From: Pokkaliibacter sp. MBI-7
GTDB taxonomy: Bacteria; Pseudomonadota; Gammaproteobacteria; Pseudomonadales; Balneatricaceae
DNA length: 64,000 bases
Reading direction: 5' to 3'
NCBI RefSeq assembly: GCF_029846635.1
Contig: NZ_JARVTG010000001.1
Coordinates: forward strand, 186,001 to 250,000
Part shown: positions 51,292 through 60,582 of the stretch, piece after piece
Layout of the letters: each line of letters opens with the position of its first letter
How positions within the stretch are numbered: the first letter of the stretch is position 1
Notes under the pieces: generated by a model
Database searches by the model: none
What the model saw: only the letters and a program-made list of their open reading frames with translations
Told to the model about the DNA's origin: nothing
Made by a program: the position numbers and the translations under genes

Positions 51292-53064
51292 CTAGGCCTC
51301 AGCACCCTTGGTACGCAAGCGAATATTCAGCTCACGCAACTGTTTGGCACTGACCTCACCTGGAGCTTCAGTCATCGGGCATGCCGCGCTCTGGGTTTTC
51401 GGGAAGGCAATCACTTCACGAATAGACTTGGCACCGGTCATCAGCATAACCAGACGATCCAAACCAAATGCCAGACCACCATGGGGTGGTGCACCCAATT
51501 TCAGAGCATCCAGCAGGAAACCGAATTTCTCACGCTGCTCTTCTTCACTAATTTTCAACAGATCAAAGATAGCAGCCTGCATTTCCTGACTGTGAATACG
51601 GATAGAACCACCACCCAGCTCAACACCGTTCAACACCATGTCATAAGCACGTGACAACGCGTTAGCCGGATCAGCCTTCAACTCGTCAACATTACCCTGA
51701 GGTGAGGTGAAGGGATGGTGAACTGCTGACAGAGCACCTTCGTCGTCTTCTTCGAACATCGGGAAGTCAACGACCCACATGGGAGTCCACTCAGCGGTGT
51801 ATAGATTCAGGTCTTCACCCAGCTTCAAACGCAGAGCACCCAGTGACTCACTGACGATGCGAGCCTTGTCAGCACCGAAGAACACCAGATCACCATTCTG
51901 TGCACCTACTCGCTCCAGTACAGACATTGCTACGTCAGTACCAAGGAATTTAACGATAGGTGATTGCAGACCACTCTCGGCATCGTTGATGTCATTAACC
52001 TTGATGTATGCCAGACCTTTAGCGCCGTAAACGCTGACAAACTTGGTGTAATCATCAATTTGCTTGCGGCTCAGTTCACTACCACCAGGAACACGCAGTG
52101 CGGCTACGCGCCCTTTGGGGTCAGTTGCCGGACCGGAGAACACTTTAAAGTCAACGCCAGCAACCAAATCGGCAACGTCTACCAGCTCCAATGGAATACG
52201 CAGGTCGGGCTTATCAGAACCGAAGCGGCGCATCGCTTCGCTATAAGGCATCTGCGGGAACTCACCGAACTCGATATTCAGCAACTCGCTGAACAGTTTG
52301 CGCACCATACCCTCTGTAATACCCATGATATCTTCTTCATTGAGGAACGAAGTTTCGATATCAATCTGAGTAAACTCGGGCTGGCGATCAGCACGCAGAT
52401 CTTCATCACGGAAGCACTTGGCAATCTGATAATAACGATCAAAGCCAGCGACCATCAGCAATTGTTTGAACAACTGCGGTGACTGAGGCAGGGCAAAGAA
52501 ACAACCCTCATGAGTACGACTTGGCACCAGATAGTCACGCGCGCCTTCCGGTGTTGCTCGGGTCAGGATGGGCGTTTCAATATCGAGAAAGCCATGCTCT
52601 TCCAGATAGTTCCGGATGGTATGTGACACCTTGGAACGAAAACGAAGCTTGGCTGCCATTTCCGGACGACGCAAATCAACAAAGCGGTATTTCAGACGAA
52701 CGTCTTCACCAATATGCTGATAGTCATCCAGCTGGAAAGGAGGGGTTTCGGACTGGTTGAGAATGTCCAGCTCCAGACCGAGCACTTCTACCTTGCCGGT
52801 TTTCATCTCGCCATTTTCGGTACCAGCAGGGCGATTGCGCACTCGACCTTTAATTTTGACCACATATTCACTACGCACACGATCAGCACGCTGGAAGCTT
52901 TCGGCACGATCCGGATCAAACACGACCTGAGCAATACCTTCGCGGTCACGTACGTCCAGGAAGATCACACCACCGTGATCACGGCGACGGTGCACCCATC
53001 CGCACAGGGTAATTTCTTCACCAATGTGAGTTTCTCGAAGATCGCCGCAATAATGGCTGCGCAT
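51292..53064 (-). CDS. aspS: Aspartyl-tRNA synthetase
   Basis: Class II aminoacyl-tRNA synthetase for aspartate. It has 590 residues, the bacterial length. An N-terminal OB-fold binds the anticodon (CGWVHRRRDHGGVIFLDVRDREG, about 21-44). Motif 2 lies around YYQIAKCFRDEDLRADRQPEFTQID (about 210-235), the bacterial GAD insert in the middle (PMFEEDDEGALSAVHHPFTSP follows it), and motif 3 is GLAFGLDRLVMLM near 530. It follows the FmdB-type gene by 36 bases and heads a run of aspS-yebC-ruvC as in Pseudomonas. Confidence 0.97.
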   Translation of the reverse strand: MRSHYCGDLRETHIGEEITLCGWVHRRRDHGGVIFLDVRDREGIAQVVFDPDRAESFQRADRVRSEYVVKIKGRVRNRPAGTENGEMKTGKVEVLGLELDILNQSETPPFQLDDYQHIGEDVRLKYRFVDLRRPEMAAKLRFRSKVSHTIRNYLEEHGFLDIETPILTRATPEGARDYLVPSRTHEGCFFALPQSPQLFKQLLMVAGFDRYYQIAKCFRDEDLRADRQPEFTQIDIETSFLNEEDIMGITEGMVRKLFSELLNIEFGEFPQMPYSEAMRRFGSDKPDLRIPLELVDVADLVAGVDFKVFSGPATDPKGRVAALRVPGGSELSRKQIDDYTKFVSVYGAKGLAYIKVNDINDAESGLQSPIVKFLGTDVAMSVLERVGAQNGDLVFFGADKARIVSESLGALRLKLGEDLNLYTAEWTPMWVVDFPMFEEDDEGALSAVHHPFTSPQGNVDELKADPANALSRAYDMVLNGVELGGGSIRIHSQEMQAAIFDLLKISEEEQREKFGFLLDALKLGAPPHGGLAFGLDRLVMLMTGAKSIREVIAFPKTQSAACPMTEAPGEVSAKQLRELNIRLRTKGAEA

Positions 53065-53100
53065 AGTTATTTCCTATTCATTCCTCTTTGGCCAGCCTGA

Positions 53101-53358
53101 TCAGGTATCAGCACCGCCACCCGTTGTACCGGTAACAGTACTTCCTGACCCACCTTTCTCAGCCAGATTTTTTTTCTGCCCAGTTTTGAAGTCAGTTTCG
53201 TACCAACCACCACCTGCCAGTCTAAAACCGGGTGCCGATATCTGCTTGTTGAGCGTCGGCGCCTTACAGACGGGGCAGTCTTTTAATGGATCATCACTGA
53301 GCTTCTGTATAACCTCAACATCATGGCCACAGGAGCCACAACGATACTCGTATATGGG
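53101..53358 (-). CDS. FmdB-family zinc-ribbon protein
   Basis: A small zinc-ribbon protein of 85 residues from the ATG at 53358 (MPIYEYRC), the family's standard start; twelve in-frame codons upstream are discarded. The zinc ligands are C8, C11, C29 and C32 in RCGSCG and CPVCK. The second half is GGGWYETDFKTGQKK, typical of the group, with a serine/threonine/glycine tail. Members are named after a regulator of formamidase, but the role is unknown; one next to aspS is common in gammaproteobacteria. It is the first gene of the long minus-strand run. Confidence 0.88.
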   Translation of the reverse strand, partial: PIYEYRCGSCGHDVEVIQKLSDDPLKDCPVCKAPTLNKQISAPGFRLAGGGWYETDFKTGQKKNLAEKGGSGSTVTGTTGGGADT

Positions 53359-53479
53359 CATTGATAAGAACTCGCATCTATCAGGCGATAGCACACACCT
53401 TCAACTTGTGTGTAAGACCCTCAGGTCAAGGCGCAGCATTATACCCCATTTCAAAGCCTTGCCTACTCACCCAACGGCC

Positions 53480-53901
53480 TCATGAAGCATCAACGAACAC
53501 CAGACCACCACGATGCAGTGCTGCTCTCAGCCTTGTTAGCAGTTCAATCAGCACTTCCTCAAGATAGGCCACTGCAGGTGCCTTCCCCCAGACTGGATCT
53601 GGCCATACCAGATCGCTTTGGAAGCGCGCCAAACAGTTGCGGGACCATATTCCCCGGCGCGGCGATATTCCATTTTTCCGCTGCCTGCTCGGCTACCAGC
53701 ACACTACTAATCAGGTGCATTCAGCCAATCATTGCAGCTGATCGGCATCACTCAGTTCAAACAATTCACGCAGGCCGACCCGTCTAGGTACCAGCACCAG
53801 CCAAGGGAAGTTGCTGTTATTTCATTAATAGCACACGACAGAGCGCCCCCTATCCAGGGCGTGTCTGCAAGCAATTGCGGATGCAGCTCAAACTCAGCCA
53901 T
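53480..53901 (-). pseudogene. Broken HIT-family hydrolase gene
   Basis: Remains of a HIT-family nucleotide hydrolase. From an ATG at 53901 with a good GAAGGTGGA site, the first frame reads FELHPQLLADTPWIG, the family start. A shift near 53813 moves the match to another frame with NFPWLVLVPRR (53812 on) and ends at a stop at 53729. A third frame gives SSVLVAEQAAEKWNIAA and GNMVPQL (about 53712-53634). A fourth piece gives ARFQSDLVWPDPVWG and runs to a TGA at 53480. The bases that should encode the catalytic HxHxH, between GNMVPQL and ARF, are reduced to four nucleotides. Several shifts plus loss of the active site mean the gene is dead. Confidence 0.85.
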
Positions 53902-54084
53902 TCCACCTTCCCCCCACAACAGCAGAGCCTGACGAAACATTTTCACCGTTAAGTTACGGGGCTGAACGTCGATAACTTTTGCTTAGTACAGACCAGCAAC
54001 TTCAATAGGTTATCGCCATTCGCTTAACGCTGGCGCAAACAGATAAACCTGTTATGCTTCGTCGAGGCACCCTAGCAGAACTCC
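53902..54084. other. Short intergenic region before the unknown gene
   Basis: Nothing recognisable is seen here apart from the presumed promoter of the gene at 54085. With the pseudogene and the FmdB upstream region, more than 700 bases lack an intact gene. Confidence 0.4.
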
Positions 54085-54858
54085 ATGAACAGGAAAATAG
54101 TGAAGATCGAGGAATCCCCACGGATGATGATCAGAATCCTGCCCAAACTGGAGAATGCCGAGCAATGGCATGATTTCATCCAGAGAGAGCAGCGTTACTG
54201 CTTCGTCAACGAGCCGGAAACACTGGTTGACCTGCAGAGCAATCATCTGATGATTACCTTGCTCAACAAAGGGGTGCGCAACGGGCGGCAAGCCATCAAG
54301 TACAGCATTGGCGCCAAGACCAGTGCCGATCCCATCAAGTATTTCATTGCCCACTGCCGCTTCAGCCTGAGCTTTATGCTCTACCTGCTGGAGCAACTGG
54401 ATTTCAGCAAAACCGTTCTGGATTACGACGGACTGGGTAATGGTCATGCCCTGAGCATCCGCCGCTTTTTCGCGCGTGAGCGAGAAATCCTTTCGCCAAG
54501 CCTGCTCTCCAATCTAGCCCCACTCAGTGAGTGGCCTGCCCGCTGGAGCCTGGGCGCACTGCTGTCACTACTGGCAAACCATCAATATCACTATCTTTAT
54601 GGTAGTAAAACCGCTAACCAAAACATGGCTCCGCGGCTTGATGGTCTTGCATTACTGCTCAACATCCTCGACAAGCCAAGTCGCTACAAGGTCCGCACAC
54701 ACGAAGAAGAACTCCTGATCAACCGTGATGGCCAACCCTTCGCAGTGCTGATGCCAAAGCTACCGGGCGCGTTGCCACGCCCGGTTCTGCAAGCACCAGA
54801 AGTCCGGCTTACTCTTCCGCCAGCTCCTGTGCTAGACGGTAGGGACTATCTGAATTAA
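54085..54858 (+). CDS. Unrecognised 257-residue protein converging on jetC
   Basis: Not recognised. A soluble protein with no signal peptide or membrane segment. The first 80 residues are mixed charged and hydrophobic (RILPKLENAEQWHDFIQREQR; NEPETLVDLQSNHLMITLLNKG). The middle is helical (IAHCRFSLSFMLYLLEQLDFSKTVLDYDG, WSLGALLSLLANHQYHYLYG) and the end is proline-rich (PRPVLQAPEVRLTLPPAP). I see no Toprim acidic motif, nuclease motif or ATP loop, so it does not look like JetD. Its last 50 nt are antisense to the end of jetC, which makes the two genes mutually dependent at the DNA level. In-frame ATGs at 54124 and 54127 are alternative starts. The base composition resembles the surrounding genes. 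Confidence 0.6.
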   Translation: MNRKIVKIEESPRMMIRILPKLENAEQWHDFIQREQRYCFVNEPETLVDLQSNHLMITLLNKGVRNGRQAIKYSIGAKTSADPIKYFIAHCRFSLSFMLYLLEQLDFSKTVLDYDGLGNGHALSIRRFFAREREILSPSLLSNLAPLSEWPARWSLGALLSLLANHQYHYLYGSKTANQNMAPRLDGLALLLNILDKPSRYKVRTHEEELLINRDGQPFAVLMPKLPGALPRPVLQAPEVRLTLPPAPVLDGRDYLN

Positions 54859-57800
54859 GTAATGCCTTACCTTCCGGAGTAGGAAACTCCACATCCAGAT
54901 CCACCACATTGCCATCCCTGCAAACGTTAATGATGGTATCCATGGTGGACGACATCAGCGAGTACTTGTCGTCTGGTGCAGCAATCATAGTCTGCAGCCC
55001 CAGATCGGTCATAAAACCGAGCGATGTCTGGGTATTACCCGAATCCAGCTTATTGAAGGCCTCATCGAACAGACTCAGGCTGAAGCCTCCCACCACTTCA
55101 CCCTCCTGCCCTTCTCGCAGACGGTAAGTCGCCGCCAGCGCTGCCGCAATGGCCACATAAAATGGTACCTGATGCTCACCACCCGACCCCGTCTTGATAC
55201 GCTGACTGAGGGTTGTCTTCTGATTTCCCTCCAAGTCCATCACGATCAGTTCGAAGTTGTAGAAGTTCCGATAATCCTGCAGCAGATGCGCTTCACCCTC
55301 ATCCTTCAGCACCTGATGGATTTTTTCCAGTGCCAGCCGGTGAGGTGAGTCGGCCTGAATATTGGTATCAAACAGTGACCCCACATTAGCCTGATCATGG
55401 CGCGAGAAGCTTTCCACCAGCTCCAGCACATCTTTCAATTCAGGATTAGGCGTCATCGTGAAGGCATACATTTCGCGATGGAACGGGCGCTGCTTCAGGT
55501 GCTGGTTAATTTCTTTGATCAGCCCCTTAATCTTGTCGATCTGATCATTCAGATGCGCCACAAAGTCAGAACGGAATGATGTCTCTGCCTCCATCCGCGC
55601 ACGCTCAGCCTGACGCTGATAATTGGCCAGCTCAGAGTCACGCAACAAACGCAACTGTTCGGCAACGAAGCCCATCAACTGCTCATGACTGGCATCCCCT
55701 CCCAGATGTGCCACCTGTTCAGCGGTAATTGTATTGGCGTGATAACGCGCCTTGTATTCCGCCACCAGGTCACGCACACCGTTACGTTTACGCTCTGCCA
55801 GCTGTAATTCAGCCTGCGCCTTGCGAGCCGCTTCAAAGATGATGCGCTCCAGCTCGCCCTGACAGCTGGACTCCAGATAGTCGCGACGCTCCTGAGCCGA
55901 CTGCGCATCAAATCCTTCACGCTCGGCACATTTCTGACGCGCCTGACCGTGCTCCTGCATCTCACGCTCCAGCACCTCAAGCCCGGCTTCGAGTTTGATG
56001 ACCTCGGTCTTCAGTGCTTGCAGTTTATCCATCAACTTACGCTGATCCTGCTGTTTGGCTTGCTGCAGTTTAACCGCCTCTTCCAGACGACTGCGAACAG
56101 GGCCATCCTCCATGTTGCGTAGTTCTTCGATACTGTTACGCAAGGCCTGCATTTCAGCATCCAGCTGCATCCGCTCATTGCACAGAGCAAAGGCCGTCTC
56201 GCCTTCACCCACCAGGCGAGTCGCCAACTTGATGATAGATTCACGCAAACCTTCCAGCTGTTGATGAGCAAGATCCAGAGCCTGATAGTCTTTGACCATG
56301 ACATCGAATGCCCTGTCCTGATCAGCCAGACGATTCTGTCGCTGCCCACCGCCAAGCATGGGACTTTCCTCACGAATCGAGGTGGTGCTACCTTCAGCCT
56401 GCAGCATACAATCCGGAGTGATAGCACGTTCCTGTTTCAACAGCTCGGCTTCAGTCTCGACCGCAATCACCCCGCCCAGCGCACGATTGATATAGGCTTG
56501 GGCATGTTCACTACGACACTGAACAAACTGCACTAACGAACGCTTGTCGCTACGATCAAGCCACTTATCTGTTTGTCGTGTATTGATAATCCGACAGTTT
56601 TTCAGATGACGCCCTTTGCGCCGGTAAAGGGTAACTGCATCCTGTACTTTCTCTGGATCAACCAGTAATGCTTCACGTCGGCCACCGAGGAAGCTTTCGA
56701 TTGCCAGACGCCACTTTTCGTCGATCACGTCCACCAGCTCACACAGCGGAGTGGACTCAATACCGTACTCCGCCAGCAGCGACATCAGCTCCTGAGTATT
56801 GCGCTTCAGCGGAGCTTTACCCTGCTTCATCTGATCGATAGCCTCGCGGTGCTCCTGAATTTCATTTTTCAACGTATTCAGACGGATCACGGTATCCTGA
56901 GCTTTGGCTGCCACTTCCAGACGCACGGCATCAACCTGTTTGCGCAGCGCTCCGACCACGCGATCCACTTCCACCGGATTGGCTGGCCAGTCGCTGGCTG
57001 CCAGACCTTCCCCTTCACGCCACAGCGCTACCGACTCTTTTACGGTACTCAGGAAGTCCTTTGGCAAATACTGTTCATATTTTGCGAAGGCCACCGTCGC
57101 TCGCAGTAGGTCGTACTGGCTGGACAGCTTTGCCTTGACACTGTTTAAAGCGTGCTGGCGTGATTCAAGATTCGATTCCAGCGCCTTGAGCTTGTGAACA
57201 CTGTCTGAGTTATTCAGGCTGGCACGCGCCTCAGCTACCTGTTCCATTACCTGCGATAGCGCATCAGACATTGCTTCCAGCTGCTGATTCAGCTGCTCTT
57301 CCTGTTCGTGCAAGGCATCAAGACGCTCAGCAGTCTCCTCTTTTTTCAGGTCAGCCTGCTCAAAGCGGGTTTCGTGAACGACCCATTCGTACTCGCTGCC
57401 GTTTTTGTGATGACGCTCACAGGCTTTGTCCTGCTCCTCGATTTTCTCCAGCTCAGTCAGCCGCTTAGCCACCTCGCGGGTTTTTTCTTCCATTGCCCGG
57501 TACTCTTCCAGTGACTTACGGAAGGCACCGACATGAACAATATTCTGGTCAAGCACATACTCGCGAATGAACTTGGTCGGGCTGTCGATAGGCGAAAATT
57601 TGATGGCATTCTTGAAGTTCTTAACAAACTTCTCTTCATCATTAGGGAAGTTAGGATCGTGACTCAAGTGCACCATTACTTCCTTGAGGAAGCGTTTGGC
57701 GCGCTTTTCCAGGACCATTTCCGGGCAGCGGCTGCGGAACGATTCACGCACCTCTTCCCAGCTGCGGGGGATTCGGCCATCACCCTGGCGAATGGAAAAG

Positions 57801-58222
57801 TCATCCAGACACACAGCAAAATCCGGCAGGATGAAGCGCCCCAGAATATCTTCATCCGGATTACTCAAGGAGGTGGCGATCGCCATCCCCATGACAGTTT
57901 CCTTGCCGGTTTTGTCATCCTTGAAACTGAGCGCGAGATAGCTGATCGCATCTTCACGGTGATGCTTACGCCCGGAAGCCCCGGTATCATCCAGATAGCC
58001 CAGGCAATAGGTGCGCAGGCTGCGCTCACTGCGCTCACCGGCACTGGCGTTGAAGCTCAGCCACTGCTTGTTACCGCCCATCAGCACCGTCTGCACTGCA
58101 TCCAGAATCGACGATTTACCAGAGCCGTTAGGACCGACGATGGCGACATTACCGCGAATAGGAATGTCCACGGCTCCCAGCATGTACCAGTTGACCAGAA
58201 CGATGCGGTTAAGCGTTTTCAT
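54809..58222 (-). CDS. jetC: SMC-like ATPase JetC/MksB of a Wadjet-type condensin
   Basis: Large SMC-like ATPase subunit, 1137 residues from the ATG at 58222, which has GAGGAT just upstream and starts MKTLNRIVLVNWYMLG; the TTG six codons earlier overlaps that site. Walker A is GPNGSGKSS (30-38). A long coiled coil (about 260-440 and 600-960) is interrupted by a hinge-like region around 480-590. The ABC signature SGGEHQVP (about 1008) and Walker B SLSLFDEAFNKLD (about 1045) close the head. All ATPase motifs are intact. JetC/MksB extrudes loops of DNA with JetA and JetB. It overlaps jetB by 14 nt upstream and the unknown converging gene by 50 nt downstream; no JetD gene follows. Confidence 0.88.
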   Translation of the reverse strand: MKTLNRIVLVNWYMLGAVDIPIRGNVAIVGPNGSGKSSILDAVQTVLMGGNKQWLSFNASAGERSERSLRTYCLGYLDDTGASGRKHHREDAISYLALSFKDDKTGKETVMGMAIATSLSNPDEDILGRFILPDFAVCLDDFSIRQGDGRIPRSWEEVRESFRSRCPEMVLEKRAKRFLKEVMVHLSHDPNFPNDEEKFVKNFKNAIKFSPIDSPTKFIREYVLDQNIVHVGAFRKSLEEYRAMEEKTREVAKRLTELEKIEEQDKACERHHKNGSEYEWVVHETRFEQADLKKEETAERLDALHEQEEQLNQQLEAMSDALSQVMEQVAEARASLNNSDSVHKLKALESNLESRQHALNSVKAKLSSQYDLLRATVAFAKYEQYLPKDFLSTVKESVALWREGEGLAASDWPANPVEVDRVVGALRKQVDAVRLEVAAKAQDTVIRLNTLKNEIQEHREAIDQMKQGKAPLKRNTQELMSLLAEYGIESTPLCELVDVIDEKWRLAIESFLGGRREALLVDPEKVQDAVTLYRRKGRHLKNCRIINTRQTDKWLDRSDKRSLVQFVQCRSEHAQAYINRALGGVIAVETEAELLKQERAITPDCMLQAEGSTTSIREESPMLGGGQRQNRLADQDRAFDVMVKDYQALDLAHQQLEGLRESIIKLATRLVGEGETAFALCNERMQLDAEMQALRNSIEELRNMEDGPVRSRLEEAVKLQQAKQQDQRKLMDKLQALKTEVIKLEAGLEVLEREMQEHGQARQKCAEREGFDAQSAQERRDYLESSCQGELERIIFEAARKAQAELQLAERKRNGVRDLVAEYKARYHANTITAEQVAHLGGDASHEQLMGFVAEQLRLLRDSELANYQRQAERARMEAETSFRSDFVAHLNDQIDKIKGLIKEINQHLKQRPFHREMYAFTMTPNPELKDVLELVESFSRHDQANVGSLFDTNIQADSPHRLALEKIHQVLKDEGEAHLLQDYRNFYNFELIVMDLEGNQKTTLSQRIKTGSGGEHQVPFYVAIAAALAATYRLREGQEGEVVGGFSLSLFDEAFNKLDSGNTQTSLGFMTDLGLQTMIAAPDDKYSLMSSTMDTIINVCRDGNVVDLDVEFPTPEGKALLNSDSPYRLAQELAEE

Positions 58223-58961
58223 CTTTATCCTCGGTGACAACCTGTTCGTCTTGCAGCACTACGTTTTCTTCCGCTTCAGTTTTTTCTTCCACTTTTTCTG
58301 GCAGTGGCTCAGCATCAGATTCACCAGCATCTTCAGTCGCCGCAGCCACCTTGACCTTCACGCTCTGACCTTCTTCATCGGTGGCAATCAGCTGATCCAG
58401 CTGGCCCAGATAATCCTCGACCACAACCTGACGTATGACCGGCTGAATAACCAGCGTCATATTCTTTGGATCTGTCTCATGCGGCTTGCCACGTTCGACC
58501 ACTCCGTGTCGGGCAAACAAAGCCAGGATATCCTTCATCCGCGTTTCATTGGGCAGCTCTTTGTTGGTCAAGTGCTCGTACGTCTGCAGCACCTTGTCCA
58601 GATCGATATAGGCACGGCCTGACTCCACCTCGAAGTTCTCCAGTTTCTCTTCGTAGAGCTGGCGCAGTACCAACAGAAAAAGCGACTCATCCAGCTTCAG
58701 GCGCTGAGTACGTTCCTCTTCACCGGGCAAAATACCAACAAAGGCTTCATCAGCCTGATAAACCAGCGTCCAGCCAATGGCTTCAAACAGATTGCGGAAA
58801 TAATCCAGATGCTCAGTGACAAGAAAATAATATGGCCGCTGACTGGTCTTCTCGGCATAGAGGAACTGATTGGCAATCAGTAATTTTGCCGCCTGAATAA
58901 AGTCTTCGGCTTCATGGTGCTCGGCCTTTTTGGCCGCTTTGGCGAGATCACCCAGCATCAA
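58209..58961 (-). CDS. jetB: JetB/MksE-like winged-helix condensin subunit
   Basis: A 250-residue MukE/MksE-like partner of the condensin, the piece that binds the kleisin and DNA. The first 200 residues have the helical and winged-helix look of the family (EDFIQAAKLLIANQFLYAEK; YFRNLFEAIGWTLVYQADEAFVGILPGE; LNVL-type end with MKDILALFARHGVVERG). The last 45 residues are very acidic (DAEPLPEKVEEKTEAEENVV), an unusual tail that may regulate DNA contact. Its start overlaps the jetA stop in ATGA and its end overlaps the jetC start, so all three are translated together. Confidence 0.82.
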   Translation of the reverse strand: MMLGDLAKAAKKAEHHEAEDFIQAAKLLIANQFLYAEKTSQRPYYFLVTEHLDYFRNLFEAIGWTLVYQADEAFVGILPGEEERTQRLKLDESLFLLVLRQLYEEKLENFEVESGRAYIDLDKVLQTYEHLTNKELPNETRMKDILALFARHGVVERGKPHETDPKNMTLVIQPVIRQVVVEDYLGQLDQLIATDEEGQSVKVKVAAATEDAGESDAEPLPEKVEEKTEAEENVVLQDEQVVTEDKDENA

Positions 58962-60352
58962 TCGATCCTTTCAATAACAAAATCGCGACACTCAACCATC
59001 CCGCCGACGCAGGTGTAGGTGTCCTCAAAACGAATCCGGTAGCTTTTACTCAGCGATTTACCCTGCTTTCCTAGTGATCCCAGGTGGCGGACATAGCTGA
59101 AGCACACATAGTCTTCGATGCTGCCAATGCTGAAATCACTGGCACGCATCTGTTTACGCCCAGCGAACTGCATCTGCATGTAGGTACCGACCTTGTCGAC
59201 ACTGACTTCCCGCCGGGCCTTGAATTGCTTGAAGCGCTCCCGCAACTCCAGCACCGCCGGGTCAATCTGAATCTGACGAATGACTCTGGGCGGTGGTGTT
59301 GGCCGACGCTTTGGTGGCACACGGATAGACCGTGGCGAGAGGAACGCAGGCTGATAAAGACTAGCAACCAGCGGAATCTGCTCGTCGCTATGCTCTGCGA
59401 CTGCACTGATCATACGCTGCAGATACGCCGACATGCCGGGCGTAGTCTTGTCCATATAACGGACAGTATCAGCTACACGCTTTTCCAGACGGAAACGGAA
59501 ATCATCGATAAGGGACAGGCGCTGATCCACCGATTCAAAGATACGGATAACGCGACTGATATGCTGGTGGACCAGATTCTGCCCCTCAACATAGGTAACA
59601 TCCATCTGCTCCTGATAGTGGCGCGCCAGAGCTGCCAGTTTGGGAGGATCAAACTGCAGCTCCTTGAGGTGAGACAGTATCTGCCGGCGAAAACGGAACG
59701 GGTTGTTTTGCGTCTTAAGCGTCTTGTAGTCAGCAACAAGAATGCGCTCAACAAACTCCTCAAAGAAGCCCTTGAGGATACGCTGAGGATCATTCGTCGC
59801 TGCAATATTCTTACGCAGCTCACGCAATCCCAGCAGAATATCAGTCAGATGCGCACTGAACTGCGCTGCTGTGCTGGCAGCTTCGTGCAACGCCAGACCA
59901 CGCACTTCCGGATCATTGATGGCCGACTCTACCGAACTGAGCACATTGAGAATGGTGCCGCCATAACTGCGCTTGCCTTGCCGCGCCACACTCACCAGCG
60001 AGCGCAGTACATAACTGATCGCAGGCGACATCAGTACGAAAGTACGATAAAGACGAGTTTCTTCTTCCAGCCAGCCAGTCAGCAACAGGCGGCGGTAAAT
60101 TCTTGCTGCGGTCTCAGCTACCGAGCGAGGTGGCTCATGATCATGATCCCCCTCGGGAGCAAGATGCCTCACTCCATATTTAACGACGGCATCTTCAATA
60201 CTCGAGCGCACCAGATCACGGGGAATAAAAGGATCCACGGCGTCTTCGTCAAAGAAGAGATCCGCCAGCTCCAGTAAGACCGCCTGATAGACAGCCTTGT
60301 TTGTCCCCGCCAGGGGTCCAAACAACTCATCCGGCAGGTGATTAAACAGCAT
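58958..60352 (-). CDS. jetA: JetA/MksF-like kleisin subunit
   Basis: A 464-residue kleisin-type protein matching the JetA (DUF5716) pattern: LFNHLPDELFGPLAGTNKAVYQAVLLEL at the start with a winged-helix domain (about 1-110), a long helical middle (about 150-330) and a C-terminal winged-helix region (about 385-464) after a proline-rich link (PPKRRPTPPPRVIRQ, about 343-357). Kleisins bridge the two SMC heads. It is the first gene of the three-gene unit; its ATG at 60352 has a weak ribosome site, and a hairpin at 60430-60453 separates it from topB upstream. Confidence 0.82.
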   Translation of the reverse strand: MLFNHLPDELFGPLAGTNKAVYQAVLLELADLFFDEDAVDPFIPRDLVRSSIEDAVVKYGVRHLAPEGDHDHEPPRSVAETAARIYRRLLLTGWLEEETRLYRTFVLMSPAISYVLRSLVSVARQGKRSYGGTILNVLSSVESAINDPEVRGLALHEAASTAAQFSAHLTDILLGLRELRKNIAATNDPQRILKGFFEEFVERILVADYKTLKTQNNPFRFRRQILSHLKELQFDPPKLAALARHYQEQMDVTYVEGQNLVHQHISRVIRIFESVDQRLSLIDDFRFRLEKRVADTVRYMDKTTPGMSAYLQRMISAVAEHSDEQIPLVASLYQPAFLSPRSIRVPPKRRPTPPPRVIRQIQIDPAVLELRERFKQFKARREVSVDKVGTYMQMQFAGRKQMRASDFSIGSIEDYVCFSYVRHLGSLGKQGKSLSKSYRIRFEDTYTCVGGMVECRDFVIERID

Positions 60353-60420
60353 TGCAGCGTTCTCTGTTCATAAGGCGTTCTATCTATCAGGGCAGGACAA
60401 GCAGCAACCACCCACCCTGG

Positions 60421-60453
60421 GGAAATAAACGGCTAAAGATAACGGATTAGCCG
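60421..60453 (-). terminator. Likely terminator of topB, before the jet operon
   Basis: CGGCTAA (60430-60436) pairs with TTAGCCG (60447-60453) over a 10-base loop; on the minus strand TTTATTTCC follows. It lies 130 bases after topB and 69 before jetA, so the jet genes probably have their own promoter overlapping this region. Confidence 0.45.
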
Positions 60454-60582
60454 GACCATGGCTACGCTCTGACTGGAAAGCAACCATGAAAATCCTGCAC
60501 GACCCGAGTATTGATCATCTATTCTCATAGACACTGAAAGATGCTCAAAAAAGGATTACAAATCCTCAACTTACCTGAACAC

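Noticed and set aside
53482..53787. 101-codon plus-strand frame
   Set aside because: It is antisense to the HIT pseudogene, whose frame pieces match a known family; the plus frame matches nothing.
54085..54858. Idea that the unknown gene is JetD
   Set aside because: No Toprim or nuclease motif is seen, it is shorter than JetD (about 380 residues), and it lies on the opposite strand.
59084..60277. 397-codon plus-strand frame opposite jetA
   Set aside because: Antisense shadow of a well-supported gene; its translation has no domain, and it lacks a ribosome site.
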